From the NCBI RefSeq assembly GCF_000224145.3, contig NC_020177.2, forward strand, positions 2,745,649 through 2,809,648: a DNA stretch of 64,000 nt. Reading direction: 5' to 3'. How positions within the stretch are numbered: the stretch's first letter is position 1; the number at the start of each line of letters is the position of its first letter. The notes below the pieces were generated by a model. That model ran no database searches, was not told where the DNA came from, and worked only from the letters and a program-made list of their open reading frames with translations. The DNA is from Ciona intestinalis (taxonomy: Eukaryota; Chordata; Ascidiacea; Phlebobranchia; Cionidae). A program made the translations under genes and the position numbers. Below are positions 13,501-25,144 of the stretch, piece after piece.

Positions 13501-16500
13501 TGCAATTTGCATTGGTGTACTTTTAAAACTAAAACAGGGGTTACTGTTTTTAAATAAAAAGTAGGACGCAGTTGCAAAAAGTAGCAAGTATGTGTAGCTT
13601 TTTTAACAGATTAAAATGATTTATATTTTTAAGTTTATTTAAATTTAACGAAAGTTTTGAGCAAATAATTAAGGCAGAGACAGCAAAATTAAAGGACTGT
13701 AATTTAAAAAATATTACTAAAAAATACCTTATCAAGTGTATGTGCTGGTACATCCCTTAGGTATATGGTTGATGACAGTTGGGCCACGAGGTTCAATTCC
13801 AGCCATCTCTCACATGCTGATATAATAGTGGGTTGTTCATACTGTATAAAATTCATCTCATTATAGGGTTTTGTATCTATCATTCCAATGTTTATATAAA
13901 CATATTAAATAAATTAAATTTATTTTAACGAAAACGAAGATCGGGAAAATTAAGAAAATCGATGAAACCCAGATAGCATTGAAGTAATTTTTTTTTGTAT
14001 CCGATTAAATTATAAGTCGAAAATCTTTATAATCCTGCCTAGAGCATAACCCCCATTAAGTTTATAGAAATTTTGACAAAAATTAAATAGTTTTCTGGAC
14101 TTCTGGTGATATCAAATTTCCAATCCGCATAAAATACTGAAGGTAATTATAAAAATCGTACAAAAATTTACGTACCCTCACTGCTGCTTCTAAATAAACA
14201 CACACAGTGTCAGAAGCCAGGTTGGTAATCATAACATCACAGCATGCACTGATAAGGGTTCGGAAGTCCAAGTTACAAGCAGTGGCTAGTGTCTCTACTG
14301 CGTCACCAGTTGCTATAATGGTCTCATCCAAGTACAAATGTCCCAAACCAATTGCAAGCGCTAAATATAGGGAAAATATTGTCAGTGAATAATATTAAGA
14401 ATTATTTGGTATAATAAATAAAAGATTAAGCAAATAATATCACTTATTTATTCACATATGGTGCGGTAATCACTTTTGTTATAACATATGTGTCTTTTTC
14501 ACACAGTTTGTGCTTAAAAATTACCATTTAACTTTGTGGTTTCCTTTTTAATATGGATTTTCCTTTTTCAAGTCCGATAATGTGGACAACCAATTGGTGA
14601 CCACTAAGCTGGCAACATGCATATGTAACATGTATTGTCCAATAACACAAACCCACAATGGTGACCCCAAGCATTGAATCTAGCCTTATTTCCCACCATG
14701 CATGGCGGCTTCATACACTTTGGTGCCATTTTTTATCAAGAAATCAAGGCTATACTATTTTTAGACTGCAGTTAACAAAGACAAAAAGACAAAAAATACA
14801 CAACAATATACTAAGAAACTTTAAGAAAAAATATATCAATTTGATTTAAAGTATTTTTGAAAAATATTTCAATTTAATTTTGAAGTATATTTACAAAATA
14901 TTTAAATTTGATTTTCAAGTATTGTCTAAAAATATTTCAATTTTCATTTTCAAAATTTTACCATGTCTGGTAACCCATGGGTCTGATATTTGTAAAACCA
15001 CATCTACCACAGGGTGAGTTACTGTGCCACGAGATTTTGTTTTCATTCGAATTTCTTCTACGTCTTTTGAAGTTAGTCTGAAATTTATCATATCATAGTT
15101 AGGGTTCAAAAATGTATTTAACAACATTTTTACTTTTTTTTAGTTGTTTTTGTATTCCAATATTGCAAGGCCCTTTTATGACACAGTTATAAATGGGCAT
15201 GCATCTAATCTGTATCTCCATACCAAATTTAAATCTAATGATGCTACCATTGTGTTTCAACAACTGTTGTTTTGTCGCTATATCCTGTCTTTTCGCTTAA
15301 AATATTTCTAAATCTTCACTACTGTAATCAAGGGGCAAATAAAAGTTATTCTTCTTATTATTATTGTGGGCATGTGAGTTCTTAGACAACTTATCATTAA
15401 CAGTGATTGCTGGTTACTAATGAGTTGAAAAAAATGTCCAACTATAACATTTTGATCCAGTGTTATTACCCACAGAGTTGTATCCAAAATCCTACTTTAA
15501 GAGCGAAAACGTGCTTTAACTTTGGATGGTAAGTTAATGAACCATCTATAGCCTGAATCCCAGGTCCCATGGCATGCCTTGCTAAAGGTCCACACTATAC
15601 AGAATCAAAATTTACTCCTAGCATAGATAAATAAAAATTTGTGATTCTTTACCTTCTTGTGACCTCTTTGTACTCACTGCTGTAGATTTCACTGTCAGAG
15701 ATAAAAGAGTCAACTTTTTGTGAGGTTTCATCTTTATAAACACGCTGTTTCTTCTGTGAATTGACACTCGAAAGCAATTTTTCCAGAACAGTTGATTTAA
15801 CCATATAAGGGCGATGTAATTGCCAGACTTGGTCAAGACAATGTAGACGGACGTCTGAGTTAAAAAAACAGTTATTTTTTACTCATGCTCGCTGCTGAGC
15901 TGACATTTATTGCAATAAGAAAACAGCAACCCGGTAGTAGTTTTGCGTTGTATTCATTATGTATATGGGTTACTACAAGAGTAAGATATTTTGGTGAATA
16001 TTTCAACTACATTGTTGTAAATAGTATTTTTAACTTTTCGGGTAATTTATAAATTTCTCTATTTAAAATGAAAATTTTAGGATATCTTAAAATATATCAT
16101 TGATTTACGAGCCATAAACGGTAGTGTAACTCAAATCTATTCTAAATGTGCGAGGTCCTACAGCACATCCTAGGACCTGGGATTAAACCAGTGTTGCCCC
16201 ATTACCCAAACTGAGTTACCAGAGCAGGGATTTGAACTTGGTATATGTTGGTTTATAAATTCACCCTCACAATACCTGGCTCACGATCTTGGTTGGCAAG
16301 TCTTGCAAACATTTCCAAAACTTTGATCGGATTCTTGAATCGAGTACGAGATGTTTTAGCCGATGATGCATATGGTGTTCTAGATATAGTTGAATTTTTT
16401 TTAAAAAGGCAGAGATAGTTAGACACACAATTCTATGAAAATAATCCAGTTTATTGATGTGCAGAAAATTCCAGGATAGGCCTGCCCACCTTGCCTGCCA

Positions 16501-18183
16501 GGGTTTGTATGAATGAAACTTGTTTTATACTCGTGTTATGGAGCAAGAACAGTAAAAATTACACGGGTGCTCTGTTTCATACACCATGCGCCCGGTTACG
16601 AGTTACCACATAAGTAACTTTGAAGGGGATTTTTGTTTTGCTGTATGAATAAAAATTTAGAGAAGCCATTAGTGACCACTGGGTTGGAGCAATTGCCTTT
16701 AAGTTATTTTGTTAATAATTTAAATACCTGACTTGCAACGACATCCCTGTCTTGGGGGGTGAGGGGGGTCGTTCGGAGGTCAACGGCGGAAACCTTCGGT
16801 CATGTGACATTTCAGCACGAGAAGGAGAAGTGAAAGGTCGTGAGGGCAAAGGTGAACGACCCCATGCACTGCCAAGCAAGTCGCTTTCCTTGGCAACCGA
16901 TAATTGAGGTGTATCAGCTGAAAAATCAACATATTATTATATATAAAATTTATAAATATATATATATATGTAATTATATTAAATCTATGTTTTCCAAGTC
17001 TATGTGCAGTAACCTAAATATTAAGCATAGATAGCAAGCTACACAGATTAATAAGCAACTCATTTTTCTGGGAGTTTGGGTTACTATATTACTTAGTTTT
17101 AAATTAATAGAAACACACCTGTTTTAGCACGAAACACTGTGCTGTTCTTCGTGGCAGATATCGCTTTAATGGCTTGAGATGAACCAAGTAAGTCACCACC
17201 TAGTGACATGGGTGAACGCCACCTAAACATTAAAATGTACCAAAATAATTTATTTCAATTAAACAGAACAACTAAAGCATTTAATATTAAATAGATTCAT
17301 TTGGCCTGTTTTTCCGTTATTTAGAAAGAAATAATATTTTAAAATAAATCTTGAGATAAATCATTTACTGTCTTTCGTAAATGATTGTTTAAAACTGTTT
17401 TGTCTGTCACAGACATCTTATTTTTATTATCAACATTTTATGTCAGCTATACACATCCTGTCCATACTGACATGTTTTTTCTCTCAAGGACATTTTTTAC
17501 AACTACACAAAATAGAAAATAATTCTCAAACTTTAAGTACAACAGCTCATTTAAGTTACCGATTTGTTGACCCAACTGAATACATTCGGATTTTTCTGCG
17601 AGATTTTGGTTCGACTGGTTCTCTAGCGTCAACCACCACCCCACGTAATGCACTTTGCGGAGCTTTCAATGTTTGCCTGTTAAAACAAAATGTTAGAATG
17701 AATATATAAATCAAATTTAATCTATATTAGACTATTAGTCTAAGGGTCCTGTGACCACAGAGATTGAGCTATTATAGGTAAATGTTTTTTATGGGACACT
17801 TGAATATATTTGTGTATTCTAACAACTTACTCATTTTGATTTGATAAGTTAATGGTAATCAAGCGGGTTGATTTTTTGTATGTTGTTTAATATGTTATTA
17901 AAATGACATTGCTAGCAGCCTGCCTTAAACCCATAGGTTACAGGTTCAAGGCGTGTTGTGGGCGTTTGTGTCCTGATTTGTGTTATAACGACTGTCGTTT
18001 TCCCACCACGCGAGGATAAAATGAGTTACATTTATTAATATTACGTATAATAATAAATGCAGCAGCCGCAAAAACGTTTACTTACTCTGTATAGGCAACT
18101 ATCCTAGTCGGTGGTTTAGGCAAGTAAACAGACATGTATGGCTTTTCACCATGCATTGATGATATGCTTGTGCCAGTCTCCAT
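10531..18183 (-). CDS. BTBD16: BTBD16-like BTB/BACK domain protein, complete, 15 exons
   Basis: Exons in transcription order: 18183-18086, 17676-17560, 17222-17119, 16917-16728, 16379-16276, 15854-15653, 15077-14962, 14360-14176, 13841-13728, 13380-13244, 12683-12592, 12370-12232, 11604-11481, 11110-10919, 10599-10531. Phases agree throughout, giving 660 codons. Matches to human BTBD16 recur along the whole length: GSTNRWRSP...GGDLLG, a BTB core with LHRPYM and DPWVTRH, LGHLYLDETI, then ACERWLELNL, RLFTYNEYSLYKTL, CLRLHGIT, SHHYHALQGGGDM, ERYR-type beta segments (DRLVRYNLTVQ, EQRFGL) and a C-terminal PIYVSFAIFFPPS. It is longer than the human protein (about 506 aa, from memory), the extra being N-terminal Ser/Pro-rich sequence. 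BTB proteins usually dimerise and many are CUL3 adaptors; I see no catalytic domain. The molecular role is not established. Confidence 0.9.
10650..10895 (+). mobile_element. SINE (tRNA-derived), diverged
   Basis: Shows the family order: 'ggggttcgaggcccg', 'attgtggcc', 'aattgttccaacccagtagt', 'gcatgaaacagaacacccg', and a tail 'gttacattcgttcatac'. It ends about 24 bases from the BTBD16 penultimate exon. Confidence 0.7.
11186..11462 (+). mobile_element. SINE (tRNA-derived), nearly full length, in BTBD16 intron
   Basis: The head has an A-box-like 'ggtggctaagcggtaat' and a B-box-like 'accagattcaatact', then 'ccattgtggacgcgtgtgtc'. The 3' part has 'gccgcgtgaggataaaa' and the 'tttattcattcaattg' tail. 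Confidence 0.75.
11783..11984 (-). mobile_element. MITE, reverse orientation, in BTBD16 intron
   Basis: Inverted ends 'gtaggggatgatgggacacc' and 'gtcccatcttctcccatcc'. The interior reads as the reverse complement of the usual copies (for example 'ataacaatagtccatgg'). Confidence 0.8.
12852..13025 (+). mobile_element. SINE, 5'-truncated, in BTBD16 intron
   Basis: Contains 'tgtgggcgtatgtgtcc', 'ggcaagacacttaacaac', 'ccagcctagtggt' and 'atcacccacaagttacata' in family order. The tRNA-like head is missing. Confidence 0.7.
13083..13206 (+). repeat. Unclassified dispersed repeat, copy 1
   Basis: Shares a strong two-block match with 24181-24300: 'gatctggtgctacga', 'aaaaatcaagtcca', then after an AT-rich middle 'aaatggcatcgtcagtctct'. 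No coding or tRNA-like features are seen. The two copies lie in introns of different genes. Confidence 0.6.
14575..14690 (-). mobile_element. SINE remnant, reverse orientation
   Basis: Scrambled reverse pieces of the SINE: 'aattggtgaccact', 'cccacaatggtgacc', 'aagcattgaatct'. It is heavily diverged. Confidence 0.45.
16509..16712 (-). mobile_element. SINE, reverse orientation, 5'-truncated, in BTBD16 intron
   Basis: Reverse-strand family blocks: 'ctctgtttcatacacc', 'gcgcccggttacgagttacc', 'tagtgaccactgggttggag'. It ends just before the BTBD16 exon at 16728. Confidence 0.65.
17908..18046 (+). mobile_element. SINE, internally deleted, in BTBD16 intron 1
   Basis: Has the head piece 'aaacccataggttacaggtt', then 'gtgggcgtttgtgtcctg', and jumps to the 3' block 'gttataacgactgtcg' and 'cgcgaggataaaatg'. 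The middle of the element is missing. Confidence 0.65.
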
Positions 18184-18943
18184 GACTCTATACTACAGTA
18201 AAATAATGGAAAACTAAAAATTAAGATTTTACATCAGCAATGCTGAGAAAGACCAGTAGCCTGTGTGTCTGCATATAGATGATATGTTTAAAAATCACGA
18301 CTGTGTTATTTTCTGTAGTATGAAGACTATCTGATGTATTTAACATTAAGTGCATAACTCTACGCTTTATTTTACGTAAGTTTATCGTTTTAAAATCCTC
18401 GTGCAAATTTACCGACGCTATCAAGATCCCCATGGAAATAGCGTCAGCCATGCGAAACGGTTACGTTAATCGGGGAGGCCTTTAACTTTTGTTTAACACT
18501 AAATCTTTCCCCATAAGGCACCAAATCGTATCCAAACGCTTTAATTATAACAAGAAAATAGTATTTAGCACGTTTTATAATAAAAGACTGTCATATATCG
18601 TTAAAAAATAACTTTTCGATAATTTACCGACCGACTGGTTGTATACGAAGTCATTCATGCTTGACGATAGAAATAGTTAGGCCGCTGTAAGCGTGAACAT
18701 GCAATATTTAAGTTAAGTTATACAGCCGTATAAAACTGAAAATATTGATTCTAAATGTCCGTGCCGTACTGCAAAATGAAGATTTAATATTACTTAAAGA
18801 TACTCTGGGAATACTGTGTTAAATTTGATTAAAAATGTCTCTCACATTCGTTTAAAAAGGAGTAAATCTAGACCCCAAAATATGAATTGTAATGTTATTT
18901 TTTTGGCAGAAGCGCAAAAATTGGGAGCACTATTAGTGATAAA
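18184..18943. promoter_or_regulatory. Divergent intergenic region between BTBD16 and POLR2I
   Basis: This 760-base stretch separates two head-to-head start codons, so it must hold the BTBD16 promoter and probably that of POLR2I. I see no repeat and no clear TATA box. On the + side a pyrimidine-rich acceptor (ttttttggcag) ends at 18909, 34 bases before the POLR2I ATG. It has no obvious upstream exon, so it is either a 5' UTR intron or a spliced-leader trans-splice site. Confidence 0.55.
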
Positions 18944-19324
18944 ATGGAGGGTACAACTACTGCTGGGCCTGGCTTTGTTGGAATTAAGTTTTGCCAAGAA
19001 TGTAATAACATGCTGTACCCTAAAGAAGACAAACAGAACAAGATATTACTGTACTCATGCCGTAACTGTGATTTTCAAATGGAGGCCGACAATTTGTGCA
19101 TCTATGTGAATAAAATCGTGCACGAAGTTGACGAGTTGACACAAATTATCGCGGACGTCGCACAGGACCCAACCCTGCCTCGGACGCGTGACCACTCATG
19201 CCCAAAGTGTCACCACAAGGAGGCAGTGTTTTTCCAATCGCAGTCGACGAGAGATGAAGAAGGGATGAGACTTTATTTCGTTTGTACCAACCCTCATTGT
19301 GGGCATAGGTGGACACAATTGTAA
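18944..19324 (+). CDS. POLR2I: RNA polymerase II subunit RPB9
   Basis: An intact single-exon frame of 126 codons, the length normal for the family (human 125). It is the small Pol II subunit that acts in start-site choice, proofreading and elongation. Both zinc ribbons are complete: C17-x2-C20 with C39-x2-C42, and C86-x2-C89 with C114-x4-C119. The C-terminal ribbon keeps the family signature ([14 protein letters not shown] and CGHRW). The start is fixed by the family N-terminus ([17 protein letters not shown]). The gene lacks introns while its neighbours are split into many exons. It lies divergent to BTBD16 and 922 bases upstream of the ARMC2 start on the same strand. Confidence 0.97.
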   Translation: MEGTTTAGPGFVGIKFCQECNNMLYPKEDKQNKILLYSCRNCDFQMEADNLCIYVNKIVHEVDELTQIIADVAQDPTLPRTRDHSCPKCHHKEAVFFQSQSTRDEEGMRLYFVCTNPHCGHRWTQL

Positions 19325-20246
19325 TGTGTTGGAATAAGTCTTTGAACTGTTCTCTTATTTAAGAGTAAGAGTGAAAAGAATTGCCCAATCCTCTGTGCAG
19401 AATTTTTTTTTTTTCGACAAATTGCGCAATTTGCTAATTCTTGAGAAAATCCATAAAAAATCTAAGATTGTTTGTAATTAATAGTTAATACTGCCTTGAT
19501 AACTTAGCTAAAAAATTGGCGCAAATCTGTGCAAAAAAACAAACTTTCCAATCTGGTTCAGGAGATAAATTTTTGTTTGTTGGGCCAAATTGGCAATATA
19601 CTTGTCAAAAACAATCCTATAGGTTCTTCTTTCAAATCGCTGAAATGAGGAGTTTGAATTTAAATTTTGATTCATTTCAAATAGATGGTTCAGCGAAGAA
19701 GATGATAAAATATTGACGAGTTTTTCTGATGTGTCAGAATCACAACTTTTATTTAAATCAATCATACCTAGACAGGGTTTTATTAAGTCTTAACTGCTAC
19801 CTTAATGTTTAAACTTCAAACAGTTTATTTTTAAAATGTACTTTTCTTTTCACTTTAGAAACAATTTCCATTTGTATTGCGTCTTTGGGTAAAACATTTT
19901 CAAATATGCAATTTTCTGAAGTAAAATTTCAACAGAATAAAAAGTAAAATGTCCCTTCAACTTCAAGAGATGTGAAAATAAGCTCATATAGAATTGTACA
20001 ATATTGTTAACCTAATATCCATGTTATTTTTTGTATCTTAAAAAAAAATTTAAACTGGTTTCTGTTTTATTTTGTAATACATGTGCGTTTGTAACTCTTT
20101 TTGGGATTTTGATTACTGAATACTGCCATCTGCCATATACAAAATTTTCCCGATCTTTTAAACTAATGGTTAAATTTTACAGTACCATATATAAGATTTT
20201 TCACTTTTCAGAATGTTAGTGCAATATTAATGTTGGTCACTGTGTA
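19325..20246 (+). other. POLR2I 3' flank and ARMC2 5' leader
   Basis: AT-rich and without repeats. A candidate polyadenylation signal AATAAA lies at 19936-19941. A strong acceptor (cttttcag) ends at 20211, 35 bases before the ARMC2 ATG. Two short upstream ORFs follow it: ATG at 20213, and ATG at 20229 whose TAA stop overlaps the ARMC2 start as TAATG. Confidence 0.5.
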
Positions 20247-23200
20247 ATGATGGAGCATAGAAAAGCTGGTATGTCAATGAAAAAATATAAAACCATTCCA
20301 AATCGAGATTTTATCGCCACTACCCCTGAAAGGCCATCTAGTGCTGAAGTAATACGTGACGCTAAGCAGTGGTGCGCTCTGCAGGTAACTTGCTTGTAGT
20401 AAACCAGTATTTTACCTTTTTTGCCAAAGAGAAAGAAAAGAAATGTATGTGTACTTGTGGTCCGCTTTTGTAAAACTTATAGGATTCCATTTTATTAACA
20501 CAATTCAAGGACATACAATATATATATATATATATATAATTATAAGTTATAATTCATTGCTAAATTTTTATTTTTAACTTATTACCGTTGGGGCATTCAG
20601 GACTTAGGTTTAGTCTTTTTTATTTAAACATTACACCAGTATTTTACCCTAAATGAGGTCTTAACATTGATCTCGATACTAACTTTCTCGTATACCAGTG
20701 CTTCCCAAACTTTTTTAAAAATTTTGTGTGGTGAACCCTTTGCAATTATTTCGGCCCTATAAAAATTAAAAAATGATATAGAAAAAATGCCAAAACCACA
20801 CCAGTGAAGAAAAAGCGAAAACTATCAAATAAGGTAACCCTACAAAAATTGTTGTACGCTTCAGAAACTGCTGTACGAATCCCAGTTGGTCCGCAGAACC
20901 CTGTTTGGAAATGGCTGTCCTATACCTTCTTAGTGCTTCCCTTTTTAGTTGGTCACAAATCTTTTTTTGTTGAGCAGTTGGTATTATTAAGATTACTTGG
21001 TTTTTTTTTTATAGCTCTATGCTTTACTATTTTCCCCTAAATGTGTCCAATGTTGAAACTCGCAGGCAATCCAAACTCGTCGACCTGCGACCCCAAGAGA
21101 TGCAAGCAGGTCCTTATTTGGTGCTTCAGCAGAGGGTACCAGGGGGAATTCTCGCCCCCCATCAGCTTTCAGTATCGGCCCCCAACATTTTGACCCCACC
21201 GATTCACCGTCAAGACCCAACTCTGGGGCCGTTGCTAAATCGAAGCTAGCCCCACTTAATCATGTAAGTTGTAGTTTAGTTATGTGACTTTGTCTGTTGG
21301 TAGAAGCTTTGGGCAAGCGGGCAGGTTTTCAAGGTGCACCAAAAACAGTAGTGGACAAACTCAAAGTTATTTTAAGGGCCAAAAACTGTTAAAATTAACT
21401 CATTTGCCATGTGGTATATTCTTCTAATGGCTAGAAATATGATCAATGCCCAGCATCAAATTTTTTTTAATGACATCACAATTTAAGTGACCATTTTTGC
21501 CTTCTTATTTCCCAATTCACAAACTCATTGTTTTATATTTTTAGAAACCAATAGTTCCATCTAACCCGGAACTTCTCGTTGGTAAAAAATCCTCCATGAT
21601 TGTGTCCTCGTCTCAGCGAACACCGGGTGACGGTAGCGAGCTGGTTTTAAGAAAAGGAGCAAAACAACAAACCCCTCGATCACCAGTTAAAGCTGTGCAT
21701 GCAGGTAGGAATAACAAGCTTTGAAATTTAACTAAAAAGTGCGAAAAAATCAAAGTTTTAAAGTTGCATGAATAAAATTTGCTTGGACTATTTATTCTTG
21801 AGCATTAATACAATGCCAGTTGTTATTACAGTGGTGTACAGTTCGCGCGTGCTTATAAATTACAAACTTTGTGCGTGGTTGTTTTTTGTGGGTAATAACA
21901 ATTTTTCTAAAAAAGGGAGAAAAGTCACAGTTTTAAAGTTGCATGAATGAAATTTGCTTATTTAATATTTAGCGGTTGGACAATGTCACAATGACATTCG
22001 TTATAGCATGCGTGTTCTGTTTTTTACAGTTCTTGCCCGCTTATGAGTTACATATGTTACTTTGTGGGATTTTTTTATTTTTGTTGTGTGGCTACGAATT
22101 GCGACAACTCACTATAACTGGGTTGCGGCAATGACCTTCAGTGTCTTGCCCAAAGATATGCACGCACTTTTTTATCACCTTAAACCATCAGAAAATGACT
22201 CTGCATTGCAATGTTTCAATGTATTTAATTGTGAAGTATAAAATTATTGGAAAAAACTCAAAAAATTTAATATTTTAGTGCATTTTATTTGTAAAAAAAA
22301 CAAAAAAATATATATATGGTAAAAATATGGGCAGATCAGAAAGTGAATAATTTTGATGAAATTGACGACAAAACGCCATCAATGCTGATTCCAAGTCGAT
22401 ACCATCCAACCCCACCCCCTGCTAGACCTAAAACTCAAAAAACTGCACAGAAACAAAAGGTATATATATGGTGTCACAGTCACAGTATTCTATTCTATAT
22501 AAGTAAGGTCCTATGGCGAGGGTCTTCAGGGGACCTGGAATTTAGCCCAGAGTTTACCCATTACCCCAATACCAAAATTTGGTGTTCAAAAATTGCCAAT
22601 TTTTCATTCTCTTTTAGAACTCCTTTGTTTTATGCTACAGTATGCTCGGTGTTGTATCTGCTGTTTTAGTAATAAGTGCATTTATGATCTAATATGCATA
22701 TGTTCTTAAAAAAAACATAAAATTTGGTTAAAAAACGTTGTTTTTAAGTTTGTTTTTTATACTCAATTGAAAGTATAAAAAAATCCACTCCAAAACAAAA
22801 AGAAATTTTTTTTAGGACATTGTGATACCGACGGCACCTGATGAACAAAGAGCCCCCTCAAGTGGGAGTACTGCATCTTCTGCAGGATCTGTTGGAAGAT
22901 CAAGCGGAGACAGGCGGAGGCCCTCTCCTGGATCAGGTACTTGTTAATGTTTTAAACAACTTTTTTTATACAATTTTGTTTTAAACAACTTTTTTTGATA
23001 GATATATAGTAGGATGGGGGAAGATAGGACACATTTTCATACTATTTTCTCGTTCCATTTGGTAGTAAACAAAAAACATTCAAAAAAATATAAAACCATA
23101 TCCTCACGACTTTCATGGACCGTTGTTATTTGTTTAAAACACGATCAGGCTGTTTGGATATTAGGTGCTAAAGGTGTCCCATCTTTTCCCACACCACTAT

Positions 23201-25113
23201 TGCACTATATATAATTGTTTTATCCTTTTTATTTTTATTATTTTGTGTGTTTTTTTGTGTGTTGCAGTTTTATATGCTTTGTTGGTTATTTATCACATGA
23301 TGCATGATGATCATGTATGCTGAGTTGGCAAGCATTACATTATTGATAAGCTTTTTTACTAACATTTTCTGCATGGCTGTCTATTTGGACAATGACTGTA
23401 ATATAAATGCAAGCATCAATGTTATAAATACCCTGTAGCGTTGGAATGTATGCTCCGCATTCCACTCTACTAATTAAGGTCGCACGCAGGAAGCGTCCTG
23501 CAACATAGCGACTGCGTGCCTTTTTCTTTTCGTTCTCTTCTTGTGTTTCGCATTTACGTGTTCGCAGGCATTACAAGATATACTCGCTCAACGAACGCTA
23601 CAACCCAATGTTATAAACCATATCTCTTCCAAATTTTGGTATTTTTATTATAATTTTATTCTTCACTATTTTATACAGTTTTTGAGTCTTATCTGTCCCA
23701 TGTTTTTAAACTCCTTAAAAATTATATTATAAATATGATTTCCATGTAGGTGGGGGAAGTGGGGGTCAACGAAACGACGAATCGGCAGAAGAAGCTTTTT
23801 ATTGGAACCAAACTGTTCTGCCATTGGTGGAAAAATTAGAAGAATATTCACAAGCGAGTGGTTAGTTGTTTTTATTACATTGTATTGGAGTAATGGACCA
23901 ACTCTGGTCTAATCCAAGGTCCCTTAACATGCAGCACTGTATGACTTTATTCATAGAGAATGCTACAAGCTTAATAATAATATGTATACAATATAGTGCA
24001 GGCATGCAGCCTTAAATTAAAACGTGCGTCCGAAAAACTGTTATATTATCATATCAGTGATATCACCCCCAAAAGGGTCTGCTAATTTATCATTTTTAAA
24101 TTGTTATCTATTTAAATCTAACAATTACTCTATAAAACTGCATTTAACTTACACTATTTTAACACTGCTTTTTTACTAAGAAATACAGTAAGGATCTGGT
24201 GCTACGAAACGTAACAGACAAAAATCAAGTCCATCCAATTGTATAACAAAATATATATATTTTGTCCAAGTGGCATCATCAGTCTCTTCTTCATATAAAA
24301 CCTGCTGCAAATATTATTTAAACGACTTTACAATGTGAACTTTCAGACCCTGATCAGTTATGTGAAGTGTGTGGATCGTTATATACAACGCTCTCTCATG
24401 GATCCTGCTTTGTAAGGATGTCATACAGAAGAAGAACTTCTCTCCTTTCCGCTCTCTTCCGTCTTCTGCACATTAAGTCACATGATCTGCATCTTTTAAG
24501 TGCGAGGATAATTTTGGAGGTATGTAAATCTATTGTATACATATATATATGTTACATTATTTATATTTATTTTATATATATATATTTTTTTTGCCATGTT
24601 TTTGTTTGGTGTTAAAAAACCATAAAACAATACATGTTATATAGGGCTATATATATTTTTTATTTTATTTTTATTTTTTTGCATTTTTTTTGTTTGGTGT
24701 TTAAAAACCATAAAACAATACATGTTATATAGGGCTATATATATTTTTTATTTTATTTTTATTTTTTTGCATTTTTTTTGTTTGGTGTTTAAAAACCATA
24801 AAACAATACATGTTATATAGGGCTATATATATTTTTTATTTTATTTTTATTTTTTTGCATTTTTTTTGTTTGGTGTTTAAAAACCATAAAACAATACATG
24901 TTATATAGGGCTATATATATATTTTTTATTTTTGTTTTAATTTTTTTGCATTTTTTTTGTTTGGTGTTTAAAAACCATAAAACAATACATGTTATATAAG
25001 GCTGTATATAGATATTTTTTTGCAATGTTAAAAAATGGTACTGTCAAAACCGAAATGTTTAAGGCCATTTCAGGTTACTATCTCAATAACTTGCTGTTGT
25101 GTGAGGTTTATAG

Positions 25114-25144
<31 letters not shown>

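Noticed and set aside
24813-25025. 70-codon minus frame with an internally repeated peptide
   Set aside because: It is the translation of the 88-bp non-coding tandem array.
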